The notes under the pieces: generated by a model
The model's input: the letters and a program-made list of their open reading frames with translations, nothing else
Told to the model about the DNA's origin: nothing
The model's database searches: none
NCBI RefSeq assembly: GCF_008065375.1
Contig: NZ_VJYI01000015.1
Coordinates: 233,839 to 297,838, forward strand
Source: Nonomuraea sp. SYSU D8015
GTDB taxonomy: Bacteria > Actinomycetota > Actinomycetes > Streptosporangiales > Streptosporangiaceae
Direction: 5' to 3'
Length of the DNA stretch: 64,000 bases
Translations under genes and position numbers: made by a program
In this document: one piece after another, positions 1-8,886 of the stretch
Position numbering within the stretch: the first letter of the stretch is position 1
Layout of the letters: each line of letters begins with the position of its first letter

Positions 1-134
1 GCGTTGTTGCTCTCGACGGTGGGGAACTCGCGGGCGTACACCTCCAGCCAGAGCCGCTGCGGCACCCCCGCCGGATACAGCACCCCCCGCCAGTCCTTGT
101 ACTGCCACCCGGAGGTGCCGACCAGCCATGTCAT
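1..134 (-). CDS. DUF72 (YecE-like) protein, N-terminal part only
   Basis: The minus strand from an ATG at 134 reads MTWLVGTSGWQYKDWRG and then LYPAGVPQRLWLEVYAREF, followed by TVESN. This is the conserved start of the DUF72 family (G-T-S-G-W, W-L, F-x-T-V-E-x-N). The gene leaves the window on the left, so only about 44 residues are visible. DUF72 proteins have a TIM-barrel fold and no firmly established activity. A second DUF72 gene lies at 2855-3706. The family call is firm; the function is unknown. Confidence 0.75.
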   Translation of the reverse strand, partial: MTWLVGTSGWQYKDWRGVLYPAGVPQRLWLEVYAREFPTVESNN

Positions 135-207
135 GCTTTTACGCCTACCCTGACCTTCCAGGTGCAGTACTGTCACTATTCGTCAGCCGAGGAGGACCTT
201 CACGTCG

Positions 208-1779
208 ATGGGCGCACATCACGCGCACGGCACCGCCGTCCCCACTTCGCGACGCACGCTCGTCGCCACCCTGGCCGTGCTGGTGCCGCTGGCGATCGTC
301 ACACTGGCCGGCCTGCTGTGGCTCTGGCCGGACGGGCCGGACGCCGGCCCGCCGCAGGCCGGGGTTCAGCGGCTCACCGGAACGGTCACCAGCGTCACGC
401 TCAAGACCTGCCCGCCGGCCGCGGAGGGCGCGCCTCGATCCGACCCCGCCACCTGCGGGAACGCCACGGTCAAGGTCGGCGCGGGGCCCGATGTGAACAA
501 GGACGTCACGCTCCGCCTGCCGAGCGGCCCCGGCGCGCAGCGCTTCGCCCCGGGCGACGACGTCATCCTGCTGCGTGACGCGGACGGGGCCTACCAGATC
601 TCCGATCACGACCGGGCGGTGCCGCTGTGGCTGTTCGGGGCGGCGTTCGTGCTGGCGGTGATCGCCTTCGGGCGGTGGCGCGGCGTCACCGCGCTCGTGG
701 GCCTGGCGGTCACGTTCGGGCTGCTGCTGACGTTCGTCATCCCCGGGCTCCTCGAGGGCAAGCCGCCCCTGCTGGTGGCCATCGTCGGGGCGGCGGCGAT
801 CATGCTGACCGTGCTCTATCTCACGCACGGCTTCTCGCCGACCACGTCTATGGCCGTGCTCGGCACGCTGGCCAGCCTGGCGCTCACCGGCGGGCTGGCG
901 TACGGGGCGCTGGGGCTCGCGCAGCTCAACGGCGTCACCGACGACGCCTCCGTGGTCGTGGGCATGAGCCTGCCCATCGACACGCAGGGGTTGCTGCTGG
1001 CCGGGATCATCATCGGCGCGCTGGGCGTGCTCGACGACGTCACGGTCACGCAGGCGGTGACGGTGGCCGAGCTGGCGCAGGCCAACCCCTCGTACGGGTT
1101 CGCCCGCCTTTACAAGGCGGCCGGCCGGATCGGGCGGGCGCACATCGCGTCCGTCATCAACACGATCATCCTGGCGTACGCGGGGGCGTCGCTGCCGTTG
1201 CTGCTGCTGTTCAGCATCGGGTCCCAGCCGCTGGGGGACGTGCTGACGACGCCGGTCGTCGCGCAGGAGATCGTCCGCAGCATCGCCGGCACGCTCGGCC
1301 TCATCTCAGCCGTCCCCATCACCACCGCCCTCGCGGCCCTGTCCGCCTCCCGCCGCTCCCGCCGCTTCGAGACGGCTGAAGGCGGTGAGGAGGCCGGGGA
1401 GGACTTCTTGTCCCGCCGGGACGGCGCCGAGGAGGACTTCTTCTCCCGCCCGGCCGACGCCGACGACGACTTCTTCTCGCGCTCCGACGACACGGACGAC
1501 GGCTTCTTCTCCCGCTCCGACCACGACGGCTTGGTCACCGGCCGCGGCCGCCGCCACCCCGAACCGGCCCGCGACCTGGGGCCGGTCATGGATCGGCGCG
1601 AATCCGCCACGCCGGAAGGCGGCTTCTTCACCCCGGCCGTGCGCCGCCCCGGCGGCCCATCGGGCCGTCCCGTCGACCACGCGGGCCGGGGCCCACTGGC
1701 GTCCCCCGCCGGACCTGCCCCGGACGAGCCCCCCACCGACCGGCCTCCGGGCCGCCGCCGTCGCCGCGCGGACACCTGA
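208..1779 (+). CDS. YibE/F family membrane protein with repeated acidic tail
   Basis: A 523-residue multi-pass membrane protein. An N-terminal membrane segment (about residues 16-38) is followed by an exported beta-rich domain, then about seven membrane helices from residue 140 to 390, as in the YibE/F family of proposed transporters of unknown substrate. The stretch GVLDDVTVTQAVTVAEL is typical of the family. The C-terminal 130 residues are not part of the family core: they hold four copies of an acidic D-x-F-(F/L)-S-R repeat and then a Pro/Arg-rich end, probably cytoplasmic. A Shine-Dalgarno-like GAGGAGG lies about 12 bases before the ATG. Confidence 0.85.
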   Translation: MGAHHAHGTAVPTSRRTLVATLAVLVPLAIVTLAGLLWLWPDGPDAGPPQAGVQRLTGTVTSVTLKTCPPAAEGAPRSDPATCGNATVKVGAGPDVNKDVTLRLPSGPGAQRFAPGDDVILLRDADGAYQISDHDRAVPLWLFGAAFVLAVIAFGRWRGVTALVGLAVTFGLLLTFVIPGLLEGKPPLLVAIVGAAAIMLTVLYLTHGFSPTTSMAVLGTLASLALTGGLAYGALGLAQLNGVTDDASVVVGMSLPIDTQGLLLAGIIIGALGVLDDVTVTQAVTVAELAQANPSYGFARLYKAAGRIGRAHIASVINTIILAYAGASLPLLLLFSIGSQPLGDVLTTPVVAQEIVRSIAGTLGLISAVPITTALAALSASRRSRRFETAEGGEEAGEDFLSRRDGAEEDFFSRPADADDDFFSRSDDTDDGFFSRSDHDGLVTGRGRRHPEPARDLGPVMDRRESATPEGGFFTPAVRRPGGPSGRPVDHAGRGPLASPAGPAPDEPPTDRPPGRRRRRADT

Positions 1780-1931
1780 GGCCCGGCGTCGGCGCGTCGG
1801 CCGCCGAGCACACGAGCATCCAGTGGACCGGCTCCAGGGAATGCGATCAACCGGCCGGGAAGCGCCGGGGAGGCCATCAGCAGGTGGGCCGGGCACAACC
1901 GGTGGAGTCGGGGGGTTCCAACGTGGGCCCG

Positions 1932-2789
1932 TCAGTCGATCGCGGCGCTGCCGCCCACCCGGAGCTTCCGCCGGGCCCGTTCGTAGAACGTGGTGCCGAC
2001 CCGCACCACCTTCGCCGCGCCTGGCCACGCGGACACCGTGATGCGGTCGCCCGGGCACAGATGCCCGGCCACGGCCCCGTCGACCTCCACCGCCAACCGC
2101 CCGCTGGAAGGCAGCACCTCCAGCGTCACCTCCTCGTCCGCGGGCAACACCAGAGCCCGGTTGAACGCGGAGTGCGCCGCGGCGGGCACGACGAGCACCG
2201 CCTCCACCCGCGGCGACACGATGGGCCCTCCGGCGGAGAAGCTGTAGGCGGTCGATCCGGTGGACGTCGCCACGATCACCGCGTCCGCCGCGTACCGCAC
2301 GAAATCGCTCCCGGCCGGGGTCACCGCCACGGCCCCCAGCCCTTCGCCGGGGATCCGCACCAGCGCGATGTCGTTGAACGCGGTGACCTCCGTGTCGCCG
2401 ACCCGGCTCCTGATCGCCATGCGCGGCTCGATCGTGTACCGGTGCCCGTCGATGGCCGACAACGTGTCGCCCAGCTCGTCCACGTCGATCTCCGCGAGGA
2501 ACCCGAGCCGCCCGAGATTGACGCCGAGGATGGGAGTGGGCCGTCCGGCGAGCAGCCGCATGGTGCGCAGCATCGTCCCGTCCCCGCCGAGCCCGACCAG
2601 CAGGTCGGCCCGCTCGACGAGCGCGTCGGCGTCGACCGGCACGGCGCTGCAGTGGATCCGCCCCACCTCCTCGGGCAGCCCCAGCACGGTGGCGCCCTTG
2701 CCCGCCGCCCAGTTCAGGATGGTGTCTATCGCCTTCTTCGAGTCGCGCTCCGGGTGCAACACCAGCCCGACCGTCCCGACCATGCCCAT
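1932..2789 (-). CDS. nadK: NAD kinase
   Basis: NAD kinase phosphorylates NAD+ to NADP+ in the cytosol. The 285-residue length is normal. The diagnostic GGDGT motif is seen in LVGLGGDGTMLRTMRLL, and the later N-x-x-x-LGRLGFL and TGSTAYSFSAGGPI motifs of the family are present. A TAGGGT hexamer lies 8 bases before the ATG, which suggests a leaderless transcript. The gene is divergent from the DUF72 gene at 2855. It has no mobile-DNA features. Confidence 0.96.
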   Translation of the reverse strand: MGMVGTVGLVLHPERDSKKAIDTILNWAAGKGATVLGLPEEVGRIHCSAVPVDADALVERADLLVGLGGDGTMLRTMRLLAGRPTPILGVNLGRLGFLAEIDVDELGDTLSAIDGHRYTIEPRMAIRSRVGDTEVTAFNDIALVRIPGEGLGAVAVTPAGSDFVRYAADAVIVATSTGSTAYSFSAGGPIVSPRVEAVLVVPAAAHSAFNRALVLPADEEVTLEVLPSSGRLAVEVDGAVAGHLCPGDRITVSAWPGAAKVVRVGTTFYERARRKLRVGGSAAID

Positions 2790-2841
2790 GGGGCCACCCT
2801 ATGCCGTGGAGCCGGCGGGCTCCGATGTCGGGGAGCTCCGA

Positions 2842-2847
2842 TACCGT
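2842..2847 (+). promoter_or_regulatory. -10 hexamer of a leaderless promoter
   Basis: TACCGT ends 7 bases before the ATG at 2855, so transcription would start at or beside the start codon. No Shine-Dalgarno is present. The same layout precedes the genes at 11908, 15225, 18282, 32223 and 36314. Confidence 0.5.
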
Positions 2848-2854
2848 CGGGTCC

Positions 2855-3706
2855 ATGCGGCTTCATGTGGGATGCGCGATGTGGACGCACGCGTCGTGGC
2901 AGGGCCGGCTCCTGCCGCACCCGCTCCCGCCCGGGGAGCGCCTGCGCGCCTATGCGACCTGGTGCAACGCGGTGGAGGGCAACACCACGTTCTACGCGAC
3001 TCCGACGAGGAGCGCGGTGGAGTCGTGGGCCGCCCAGACCGACCCGGATTTCCGCTTCGTGGTCAAACTGCCCAAGCCGATCACTCACGAACGCCGCCTC
3101 GTCGACGTCGACGAGCAGGTGCGCGCGTTCCTGGCGGCCATGGAGCCGCTCGGCCCGCGTACGCATGCTCTGTGGGTGCAGCTGCCGGGCTCGTTCGGGC
3201 CGGGCGACCTCGGCGCGCTGGCGGCCTTCCTCGGGCGCCTGCCCTCCTCCCACCGGTACGCCGTCGAGGTCCGCCACCGGGCGTTCTTCGAGGAGGAGCG
3301 GTCCGCGCGGCTGCTGGAGCGGGTGCTCGCGGGCGTCGAGGCCGAATGGGTCCCGTTCGACACCACCGCCTTCTTCACCCACCCGCCGACCAGCGACGCC
3401 GAGCGCGACGCGTGGACCAAGAAGCCCCGGGTGCCGCGCCGCACGCGCGCCCTCACCGCCCACCCGATCGTCCGCTACCTGGGACGCGACGCCACGGAGC
3501 GCACGGTGGAGGGCTGGCGGCCGTGGGTCGGCACCGTCGCCGGCTGGCTGCGCGAGGGGCGCTCGCCGACCGTCTTCATCCACACCCCCGACAACGCCGA
3601 CGCGCTCACGCTGGCACGCCGCTTCCACGACGAGGTACGCGCCCGCGTGCCCGAGCTCGACCCCCTTCCCGAGCCGATGCCGAACGAGCCGCTGACCCTC
3701 TTCTGA
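2855..3706 (+). CDS. DUF72 (YecE-like) family protein
   Basis: A 283-residue protein that starts MRLHVGCAMWTHASWQGRLL and continues with the family pattern (V-E-G-N-T-T-F-Y-A, then F-R-F-V-V-K-L-P-K-P-I-T-H). DUF72 proteins form a TIM barrel and are of unknown function. The start at 2855 is preferred over the more upstream in-frame ATG at 2801 because the family begins here and a -10 hexamer sits 7 bases before it. The partial DUF72 protein at 1-134 is only distantly similar, so this is not a recent duplication. Confidence 0.88.
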   Translation: MRLHVGCAMWTHASWQGRLLPHPLPPGERLRAYATWCNAVEGNTTFYATPTRSAVESWAAQTDPDFRFVVKLPKPITHERRLVDVDEQVRAFLAAMEPLGPRTHALWVQLPGSFGPGDLGALAAFLGRLPSSHRYAVEVRHRAFFEEERSARLLERVLAGVEAEWVPFDTTAFFTHPPTSDAERDAWTKKPRVPRRTRALTAHPIVRYLGRDATERTVEGWRPWVGTVAGWLREGRSPTVFIHTPDNADALTLARRFHDEVRARVPELDPLPEPMPNEPLTLF

Positions 3707-3729
3707 CGGCGGTCCGGCCATGCGCCCGC

Positions 3730-4329
3730 CTAGCTCGCGACGGGTTTCCCTCCGGGGGAGAGGCAGGGCAGACGCGCCGAGCGGATCAGCATGACGATCA
3801 GCACCACGAGGGCCGTGAACCAGGCGATGGCCGTGGCCGGGCCGGGGATCGCGTAGCCGTACCCGGCCGGCAGGGCGAGTGCGCCCAGGCCTGCCACGGC
3901 CCAGCGCAGCACGTCGAGCCGGGCGGCCCTGGAGGTCTTCCCGCAGGAGCGGAGCCGTCGGACGACCGCCTCGACGACCAGCCAGAGGGCGATCAGGGAG
4001 CCCAGGGTGTCGACGACCTCGATCACGTGCTCGGCGGCGGACTCCGTCACCCCGCGGCCCGCGCCCGGGCTGGGTGAGAGCAGGGCGGCGAGCGAGACGA
4101 AGATCATGACCATGGCGGCGGCTTCGGCCCGTGCGAAGGGGCCTTCCGGGGAGCGCTGCAGCCGAGACGCCCCGGCCGCGCACATTCCCCATCCGACGGG
4201 GTCGAACAGCAGGTCGAAGCCGTTGAAACGGAGCGCGCCGAAGACCACGACGAACCCGAGGGCGATCGTCGTGACGGGCGGCATTCCCGGCGTGCCGCCG
4301 CCGGCGGACGGGTTGCCCGTCAGGGCCAT
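3730..4329 (-). CDS. hypothetical multi-pass membrane protein
   Basis: A 199-residue protein with about four or five hydrophobic segments (near residues 20-35, 72-85, 105-120, 142-155 and 165-182). No known domain was recognised. Its ATG overlaps the stop of the truncated upstream gene (4320-4730), so the two were probably co-transcribed and translationally coupled. If the upstream gene's promoter was lost in the deletion near 4675, expression of this gene may also be affected. Confidence 0.55.
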   Translation of the reverse strand: MALTGNPSAGGGTPGMPPVTTIALGFVVVFGALRFNGFDLLFDPVGWGMCAAGASRLQRSPEGPFARAEAAAMVMIFVSLAALLSPSPGAGRGVTESAAEHVIEVVDTLGSLIALWLVVEAVVRRLRSCGKTSRAARLDVLRWAVAGLGALALPAGYGYAIPGPATAIAWFTALVVLIVMLIRSARLPCLSPGGKPVAS

Positions 4330-4730
4330 TCCGAGTTCACCGCCTCATTGCAGGCATCACCGCTGAGCCACCGTTGCCAGGCCACGGGAACGCTCTTCTC
4401 GGGTCCGTTGAGCCGCCATGAATCCCACGTCACCTCCGCGGAACTCGTGCCCGCCCAGGTTCGGTAAGTGAAGCGCACCGGCCGGGGATCGTGGGGCACC
4501 GCCGCGCAGTCGGTGACGACGATGCGCCGTTTCAAGGTTTCAGCTTCGCCGGGCGCCACGGTGACCGCCGGGAGTTCCTCGTTCGCCTTGTCGGCCGGCA
4601 GCCAGCGGAGGCCCGGGATTTCCGCCGAGATATCGGTGAGCGTGAAGCCGGTCGCTCCCTTGTTTTCCAGGCGGGTGCCGCGATCGTGTTGTCGGCGGCC
4701 CTGCTCACCCCCGGGCAACCACCGCGGCAT
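4320..4730 (-). pseudogene. 5'-truncated hypothetical protein gene
   Basis: Only the last 119 or so residues look like protein: from about 4678 leftwards they read T-R-L-E-N-K-G-A-T-G-F-T-L-T-D-I-S and later R-R-I-V-V-T-D-C, a beta-sandwich-like segment of the kind found in secreted actinobacterial proteins. The 15 residues between an ATG at 4730 and that point come from DNA that encodes the neighbouring plus-strand gene, so the true 5' end is missing. Together with the gene at 4686-5540 this looks like a deletion that joined two divergent genes. Confidence 0.5.
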
Positions 4731-5540
4731 GAACTGCCTGAATACTCGATGCCTCAACCGTTTCCGGAATACACCGCCGAGTTCTCCATGGTGGCCAAAT
4801 ACCAGGCGCCCAGTTGTCCGTGGTTCGACCAGGTGGAAGACCCCTGTCGGTACTGGCTGGTGAACGGGGAGCCGTTTCCGCAGGCCGCGACGTACGTCAT
4901 CAGGAAGGGCGGAGCACCTCAGCGGGCCCCGTTCGCGATCAGCGCTGACGGCCGGGCGGTCGTCTGCCTGGACCGGCGCACCCGCCGCATGACGTACCAG
5001 GACGCCAAGGGCATCCGCCACCTCACCGGCAGGATGCCCGACACCCAGGTGGTGCCCACGCCCACGTTCGCGGGCCAGAGCAGGTACGTCGCACTCACCG
5101 AGGACGGCACGCAGATCACCGACACCAAGACCTGGACCACGGTGTCGGTCCCCGGCGCCCGGCGGGTCCATGTGCTGAGCGCGAGCGGGAGCGTGGTCAC
5201 GACGGCGTCTCAGGTGCTCGTGCTCGACAGCCGGGGGAAGACGCAGATGCGCCTGTCCTCCACGAAGGTCCGGGACGACGCCCCCGACGACACCTACAAC
5301 CTCCGGCCGGATGGACGTCGGTTCGTGGTCATCCGAGGAGATGACGGCCGTGTGGAGACCTTCGACCCGCGCACCGGCGAGCGTGTGTCCAGGGTGACGC
5401 CCAGGTTCCCCGGGGACGACTTCATCGACGTCGGTCTCGGCTGGTCGAAGCAGGGCATTTTTCAGGTCCGCGGCTACCGGAGCAGCCGGGTCTACTACCT
5501 CGACCTGGAGACGGGCAAGTTCTGGCGGCGTGAGAAGTGA
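4686..5540 (+). CDS. hypothetical secreted beta-propeller-like protein, start region lost
   Basis: The reading frame opens with I-V-L-S-A-A-L-L-T-P-G, which resembles the end of a signal peptide, and continues as a beta-rich protein (TYVIRKGGAPQRAPFAIS, YVALTEDGTQITDTKTW, RVETFDPRTGERVSRV) that suggests propeller blades. No ATG or Shine-Dalgarno is placed correctly; the first usable codon is GTG at 4686. The DNA before it encodes the opposite-strand remnant. The gene has probably lost its promoter, start codon and half of its signal peptide. Function unknown. Confidence 0.5.
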   Translation: MLSAALLTPGQPPRHELPEYSMPQPFPEYTAEFSMVAKYQAPSCPWFDQVEDPCRYWLVNGEPFPQAATYVIRKGGAPQRAPFAISADGRAVVCLDRRTRRMTYQDAKGIRHLTGRMPDTQVVPTPTFAGQSRYVALTEDGTQITDTKTWTTVSVPGARRVHVLSASGSVVTTASQVLVLDSRGKTQMRLSSTKVRDDAPDDTYNLRPDGRRFVVIRGDDGRVETFDPRTGERVSRVTPRFPGDDFIDVGLGWSKQGIFQVRGYRSSRVYYLDLETGKFWRREK

Positions 5541-5571
5541 GCACCGGCATGATCGCGTAATCTTCCGTGTC

Positions 5572-6171
5572 ATGACAGGCGACATGGTGGCGAAGCGGGT
5601 GACGGATCTGCTGGCCCCGCAGGTGCTGGTGATCGTCATGCCGCCCCTGGTCGGCCTGCTCGCGCAGGGGTGGCGCGGTGCGGCGTGGGGGCTGGTGGCC
5701 TCGCTGTTCTGCGGCGGCGTGCCGGCGGCGGTGATCGCGGTGGGCGTGCGGTCGGGGCGGCTCGACTCGCATCACATCGTGGATCGTTCCCGCCGTACGA
5801 AGCCGCTGCTCGCCGCCGTGGCGGCCGTGCTCGTGGCGCTGGCGCTGCTGGTCGTGATGGGGGCCCCGGCGTTGCTCGTCGCCACCGTGACGGCGATGCT
5901 GGCGGCGCTGGCGGTGACCGTGCCCATCACGTTGCGCTGGAAGATCTCCTTCCACGCCGCCGTGTCCGCGGGCACGGTCGTGGTGTTCGCCCACGTGCTG
6001 CCCGCCTGGCCGGCCGCGATCGTCGGAGCCGCCGTCGTGGCGCTGGTGTGCTGGGCCAGAGTACGCCTCGCGCACCACACCTGGGCGCAGGTCGCGGCGG
6101 GGGCGGTGGTCGGCACGGTGACGACGTGGGGGACGCTGGCGGCGTTCGGGGTGCAGTTCGGGGTGCAGTAG
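5572..6171 (+). CDS. PAP2-like integral membrane protein
   Basis: A 199-residue protein with about six membrane helices. The C-terminal half holds W-K-I-S-F-H-A-A-V-S-A-G and then R-V-R-L-A-H-H-T-W-A-Q-V-A-A-G, which match the second and third motifs of PAP2 phosphatases ((P)SGH and SRxxxxxH). The first motif (KxxxxxxRP) is not clear, and the usual Pro-Ser before the first His is replaced. Membership is likely but activity is uncertain. ATG 5572 is preferred to the ATG at 5530, which would overlap the previous gene. Confidence 0.6.
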   Translation: MTGDMVAKRVTDLLAPQVLVIVMPPLVGLLAQGWRGAAWGLVASLFCGGVPAAVIAVGVRSGRLDSHHIVDRSRRTKPLLAAVAAVLVALALLVVMGAPALLVATVTAMLAALAVTVPITLRWKISFHAAVSAGTVVVFAHVLPAWPAAIVGAAVVALVCWARVRLAHHTWAQVAAGAVVGTVTTWGTLAAFGVQFGVQ

Positions 6172-6205
6172 GAATAGCCGCGATGCCAGCGGAGTTGCCG
6201 CGAGC

Positions 6206-6949
6206 ATGGAAGCTGGGAATCGCGGCCGGGTCCGCGTCGAGCGGACGGCTAAGCGCGTGCGGACCTACCTCGGCGGCCGGGTGGTGGCCGACACCACCTC
6301 CGCCCTGCTGGTGTGGGAGGTCCCGTATTACCCGACCTACTACTTCCGGCTCGCCGACGTGGACGAGTCTGCGCTGAAGGCGACCGGGACCACCAAGCAC
6401 TCCCCGAGCAGGGGCGACGCCGTCGTCTACACGGTCACCTCCGGTGCGGCGGAGGCCGTGGAGGGGGCGCTGGCGTACCCGGACTCGCCGCTGGAGGAGA
6501 TCCGCGGGCACGTCAGGTTCGACTGGGACGCCATGGACGCCTGGTTCGAGGAGGACGAGCAGGTCTACTTCCACCCGCGTGACCCGTACACGCGGGTGGA
6601 CATCCTGCCGAGTTCGCGGCACGTGCGGGTCGAGGTGGACGGCGTCACCGTGGCCGACTCGCGCAGCCCGCGCATCCTCTTCGAGACGGGGCTGCCCGCC
6701 CGCTACTACCTGCCGAAGACGGACGTACGCCTCGACCTGCTCGAGCACACCGACACCGTCACCCACTGCCCGTACAAAGGGACGGCGGAATACTGGTCGG
6801 TCAACGGCAAGAAGGACCTGGCCTGGTCGTACCGGACGCCGCTGCCGGAGAGCGAGCGGATCGCCGGGCTGATCGCCTTCTACAACGAGAAGCTCGACAT
6901 CTACGTGGACGGCGAACTGGAGGAACGGCCGAAGACCAAGTTCTCCTGA
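6206..6949 (+). CDS. DUF427 domain protein, two tandem copies
   Basis: A 247-residue protein made of two DUF427 modules. The first (about residues 8-100) has K-R-V-R-T-Y-L-G-G-R-V-V-A-D-T and P-Y-Y-P-T-Y-Y-F. The second (about 120-215) has R-H-V-R-V-E-V-D-G-V-T-V-A-D-S and L-P-A-R-Y-Y-L-P, then H-C-P-Y-K-G-T-A-E-Y-W. The fold is beta-rich; function is not established. The gene stands alone on the plus strand. Confidence 0.88.
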   Translation: MEAGNRGRVRVERTAKRVRTYLGGRVVADTTSALLVWEVPYYPTYYFRLADVDESALKATGTTKHSPSRGDAVVYTVTSGAAEAVEGALAYPDSPLEEIRGHVRFDWDAMDAWFEEDEQVYFHPRDPYTRVDILPSSRHVRVEVDGVTVADSRSPRILFETGLPARYYLPKTDVRLDLLEHTDTVTHCPYKGTAEYWSVNGKKDLAWSYRTPLPESERIAGLIAFYNEKLDIYVDGELEERPKTKFS

Positions 6950-6962
6950 GCCGCCGGAGCGG

Positions 6963-7565
6963 TCAGGCGGCCGTCCAGCGGGGGTCGCGGCCGAGGTAGC
7001 GCAGGAGCGCGGCCACGTCGTCGTCGCCCGGCTCGGGCTCCAGCGCGGTCGCGTACGCGCCCCACGCGCGCAGCGGCTCGACGATCTCCTTCGCGACCTT
7101 CATGAGGGGGACGGCCAGTTCGGGCGTGAGCGGTGAGGGGGCGCCGACGGCCATGGCGATGTCCCAGGCGTGGACGGCGGCGTCGAGCCCGCACGCCGCC
7201 GACCCCGACCACGGCGACATCTTGTGCGGCGGCACCGGCGTCGGGACCTCGGCGGCGTCCCGGTCGACCGCGGCCCACGCCTTGGCCGAGCGCGCCAGGG
7301 CGGCCTCGAGGAACGCCGACGGGTCCTCCTCAAGCACGCCGGAGGGGTCGAACGGGTTGAAGTCGGGGCCGGGCTCGCCGGTCAGCGCGGCGGCGAAGCC
7401 GATCTGGTCGCCGACGGCGTGCTGGAAGACCTTCGTGACGCTCCAGCCCGCGCAGGGCGTGGGCAGGTCCCAGCCGCCGGACGGAACGGCGGCGACCGCC
7501 TTGCGCAGCGCCTCGTGCGAGGCGTCCAGGACGTCCCAACCGCTGGAGATCGTGGTGTCGCTCAT
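6963..7565 (-). CDS. TIGR03086-type DinB-like metal-binding protein
   Basis: A 200-residue protein of the DinB / mycothiol-dependent maleylpyruvate isomerase-like superfamily. It has the family's W-D-L-P-T-P-C-A-G-W-S-V stretch, a helix with Q-H-A-V-G-D, and a later A-V-H-A-W-D-I-A-M-A-V-G. The histidines in those last two motifs are the expected metal ligands. ATG 7565 is chosen because AAGGGGG lies just upstream. Its substrate is unknown. Confidence 0.8.
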   Translation of the reverse strand: MSDTTISSGWDVLDASHEALRKAVAAVPSGGWDLPTPCAGWSVTKVFQHAVGDQIGFAAALTGEPGPDFNPFDPSGVLEEDPSAFLEAALARSAKAWAAVDRDAAEVPTPVPPHKMSPWSGSAACGLDAAVHAWDIAMAVGAPSPLTPELAVPLMKVAKEIVEPLRAWGAYATALEPEPGDDDVAALLRYLGRDPRWTAA

Positions 7566-7599
7566 CGGTGAGCCCCCTTTCGTGGTGCTCACCACTCTA

Positions 7600-8886
7600 T
7601 CAGAACGGAATGGTTTGTTCCACTGATGTGAGGAGCCGGGTGAGGACGCGGGTGCCGAACTCCAGGCCCTCCACCGGAACGCGCTCGTCCTTGCCGTGGA
7701 ACATCCCGAAGTAGTCCAGGTCCGGACGGAGCATGAGCGGCGCGAAGCCGTACCCCGTGATGCCGATCCTGGCGAACGACTTGGCGTCGGTGCCTCCCGC
7801 CATCACGTACGGCACCGGCCTGGCGAGGGGGTCCTCGGCCACCAGAGAGCCCGCCAGTTCGTCGAAGAACGCCGACGGGTACGGCGCCGCCGGCGCGTCC
7901 TCCAGGTTGACGAACTCGCGGGTGATCTTCGGCCCGAGCAGCTCGTCGAGCGTCTCCAGGAACTCCTCTCGCAGGCCGGGCAGGTAGCGCCCGTCCACGT
8001 GCGCCTCGGCCGTCGAGGGCACCACGTTGACCTTGTAGCCGGCCTCCAGCATCGTCGGGTTCGCCGAGTTGCGGATCTGGCTCTTGAACAGGCCGCCGAG
8101 CGGCCCGAGGCGGACGGCCTCGGCGTCCAGCCGGTCCAGGTCGATCGGCTGCCCGGTGATCTCCGACAGGCTCTGGAGGAGCGCCGCGACCGACGGCGTC
8201 AGGCGTACCGGCCACTGGTACGAGGCCACCCGGGACAGCGCGTGCACCAGCGTGGCAACCGGATTGTCCACCGGGGGACGGGACCCGTGACCGGCCACGC
8301 CGTGCGCGGTGAGCTTCATCCACGCCGTCCCGCGCTCGCCCACGGCGATCGGGTAGACCCGGTGCCCGCCGGAGGCCACGCTGAAGCCACCGGACTCGCT
8401 GATCGCCTCGCTCACGCCGTCGAACAGCTCCCGGTGCTCGCTCACCGCGTGCCGCGAGCCGTAGTCGCCGGTCGCCTCCTCGTCGGCCAGGAACGCCAGC
8501 ACCAGGTCCCGCTTGGGGCGCACGCCGCGGGCTGCCAGGTCGAGCACGGTGGCGAGGGTCATCGCGCACGAGCCCTTCATGTCGACCGCGCCCCGCCCGT
8601 ACACGCAGCCGTCGGTGATCTCGCCCGAGAACGGGTGCATCCGCCACTCGGCCGGATCCGCGGGCACGACGTCGAGGTGGCCGTGGATGAGCAGCGCGTC
8701 GGGGGAGTCGCCGTCGATCCTCGCCACGACCGTGGTCCGCTTGGGCGCCGACTCGAACACGACCGGCTCCAGGCCCGCGTCGGCCAGCAGCGTGGCCACG
8801 TATTCGGCGGCCGGGCGCTCGCCCGAACCCGGATTCGTGGTGTCGAACCTGATCAGATCCGAGCAGATCTCGGCGACGCTCTTCAC
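7600..8886 (-). CDS. M20/M25/M40 family metallopeptidase
   Basis: A 428-residue dinuclear zinc amidohydrolase/peptidase. Visible motifs are L-I-H-G-H-L-D-V-V-P (first metal ligand and catalytic Asp), G-R-G-A-V-D-M-K-G (bridging Asp), A-D-E-E-A-T-G (general base Glu and ligand), a dimerisation insert after G-V-A-G-H-G-S-R-P, and C-terminal G-T-D-A-K and G-M-F-H-G-K-D-E. All active-site residues look intact. The GTG start overlaps the stop of the S9 peptidase gene, so the two are probably translated together. The likely role is peptide degradation in the cytosol. Confidence 0.9.
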   Translation of the reverse strand: MKSVAEICSDLIRFDTTNPGSGERPAAEYVATLLADAGLEPVVFESAPKRTTVVARIDGDSPDALLIHGHLDVVPADPAEWRMHPFSGEITDGCVYGRGAVDMKGSCAMTLATVLDLAARGVRPKRDLVLAFLADEEATGDYGSRHAVSEHRELFDGVSEAISESGGFSVASGGHRVYPIAVGERGTAWMKLTAHGVAGHGSRPPVDNPVATLVHALSRVASYQWPVRLTPSVAALLQSLSEITGQPIDLDRLDAEAVRLGPLGGLFKSQIRNSANPTMLEAGYKVNVVPSTAEAHVDGRYLPGLREEFLETLDELLGPKITREFVNLEDAPAAPYPSAFFDELAGSLVAEDPLARPVPYVMAGGTDAKSFARIGITGYGFAPLMLRPDLDYFGMFHGKDERVPVEGLEFGTRVLTRLLTSVEQTIPF

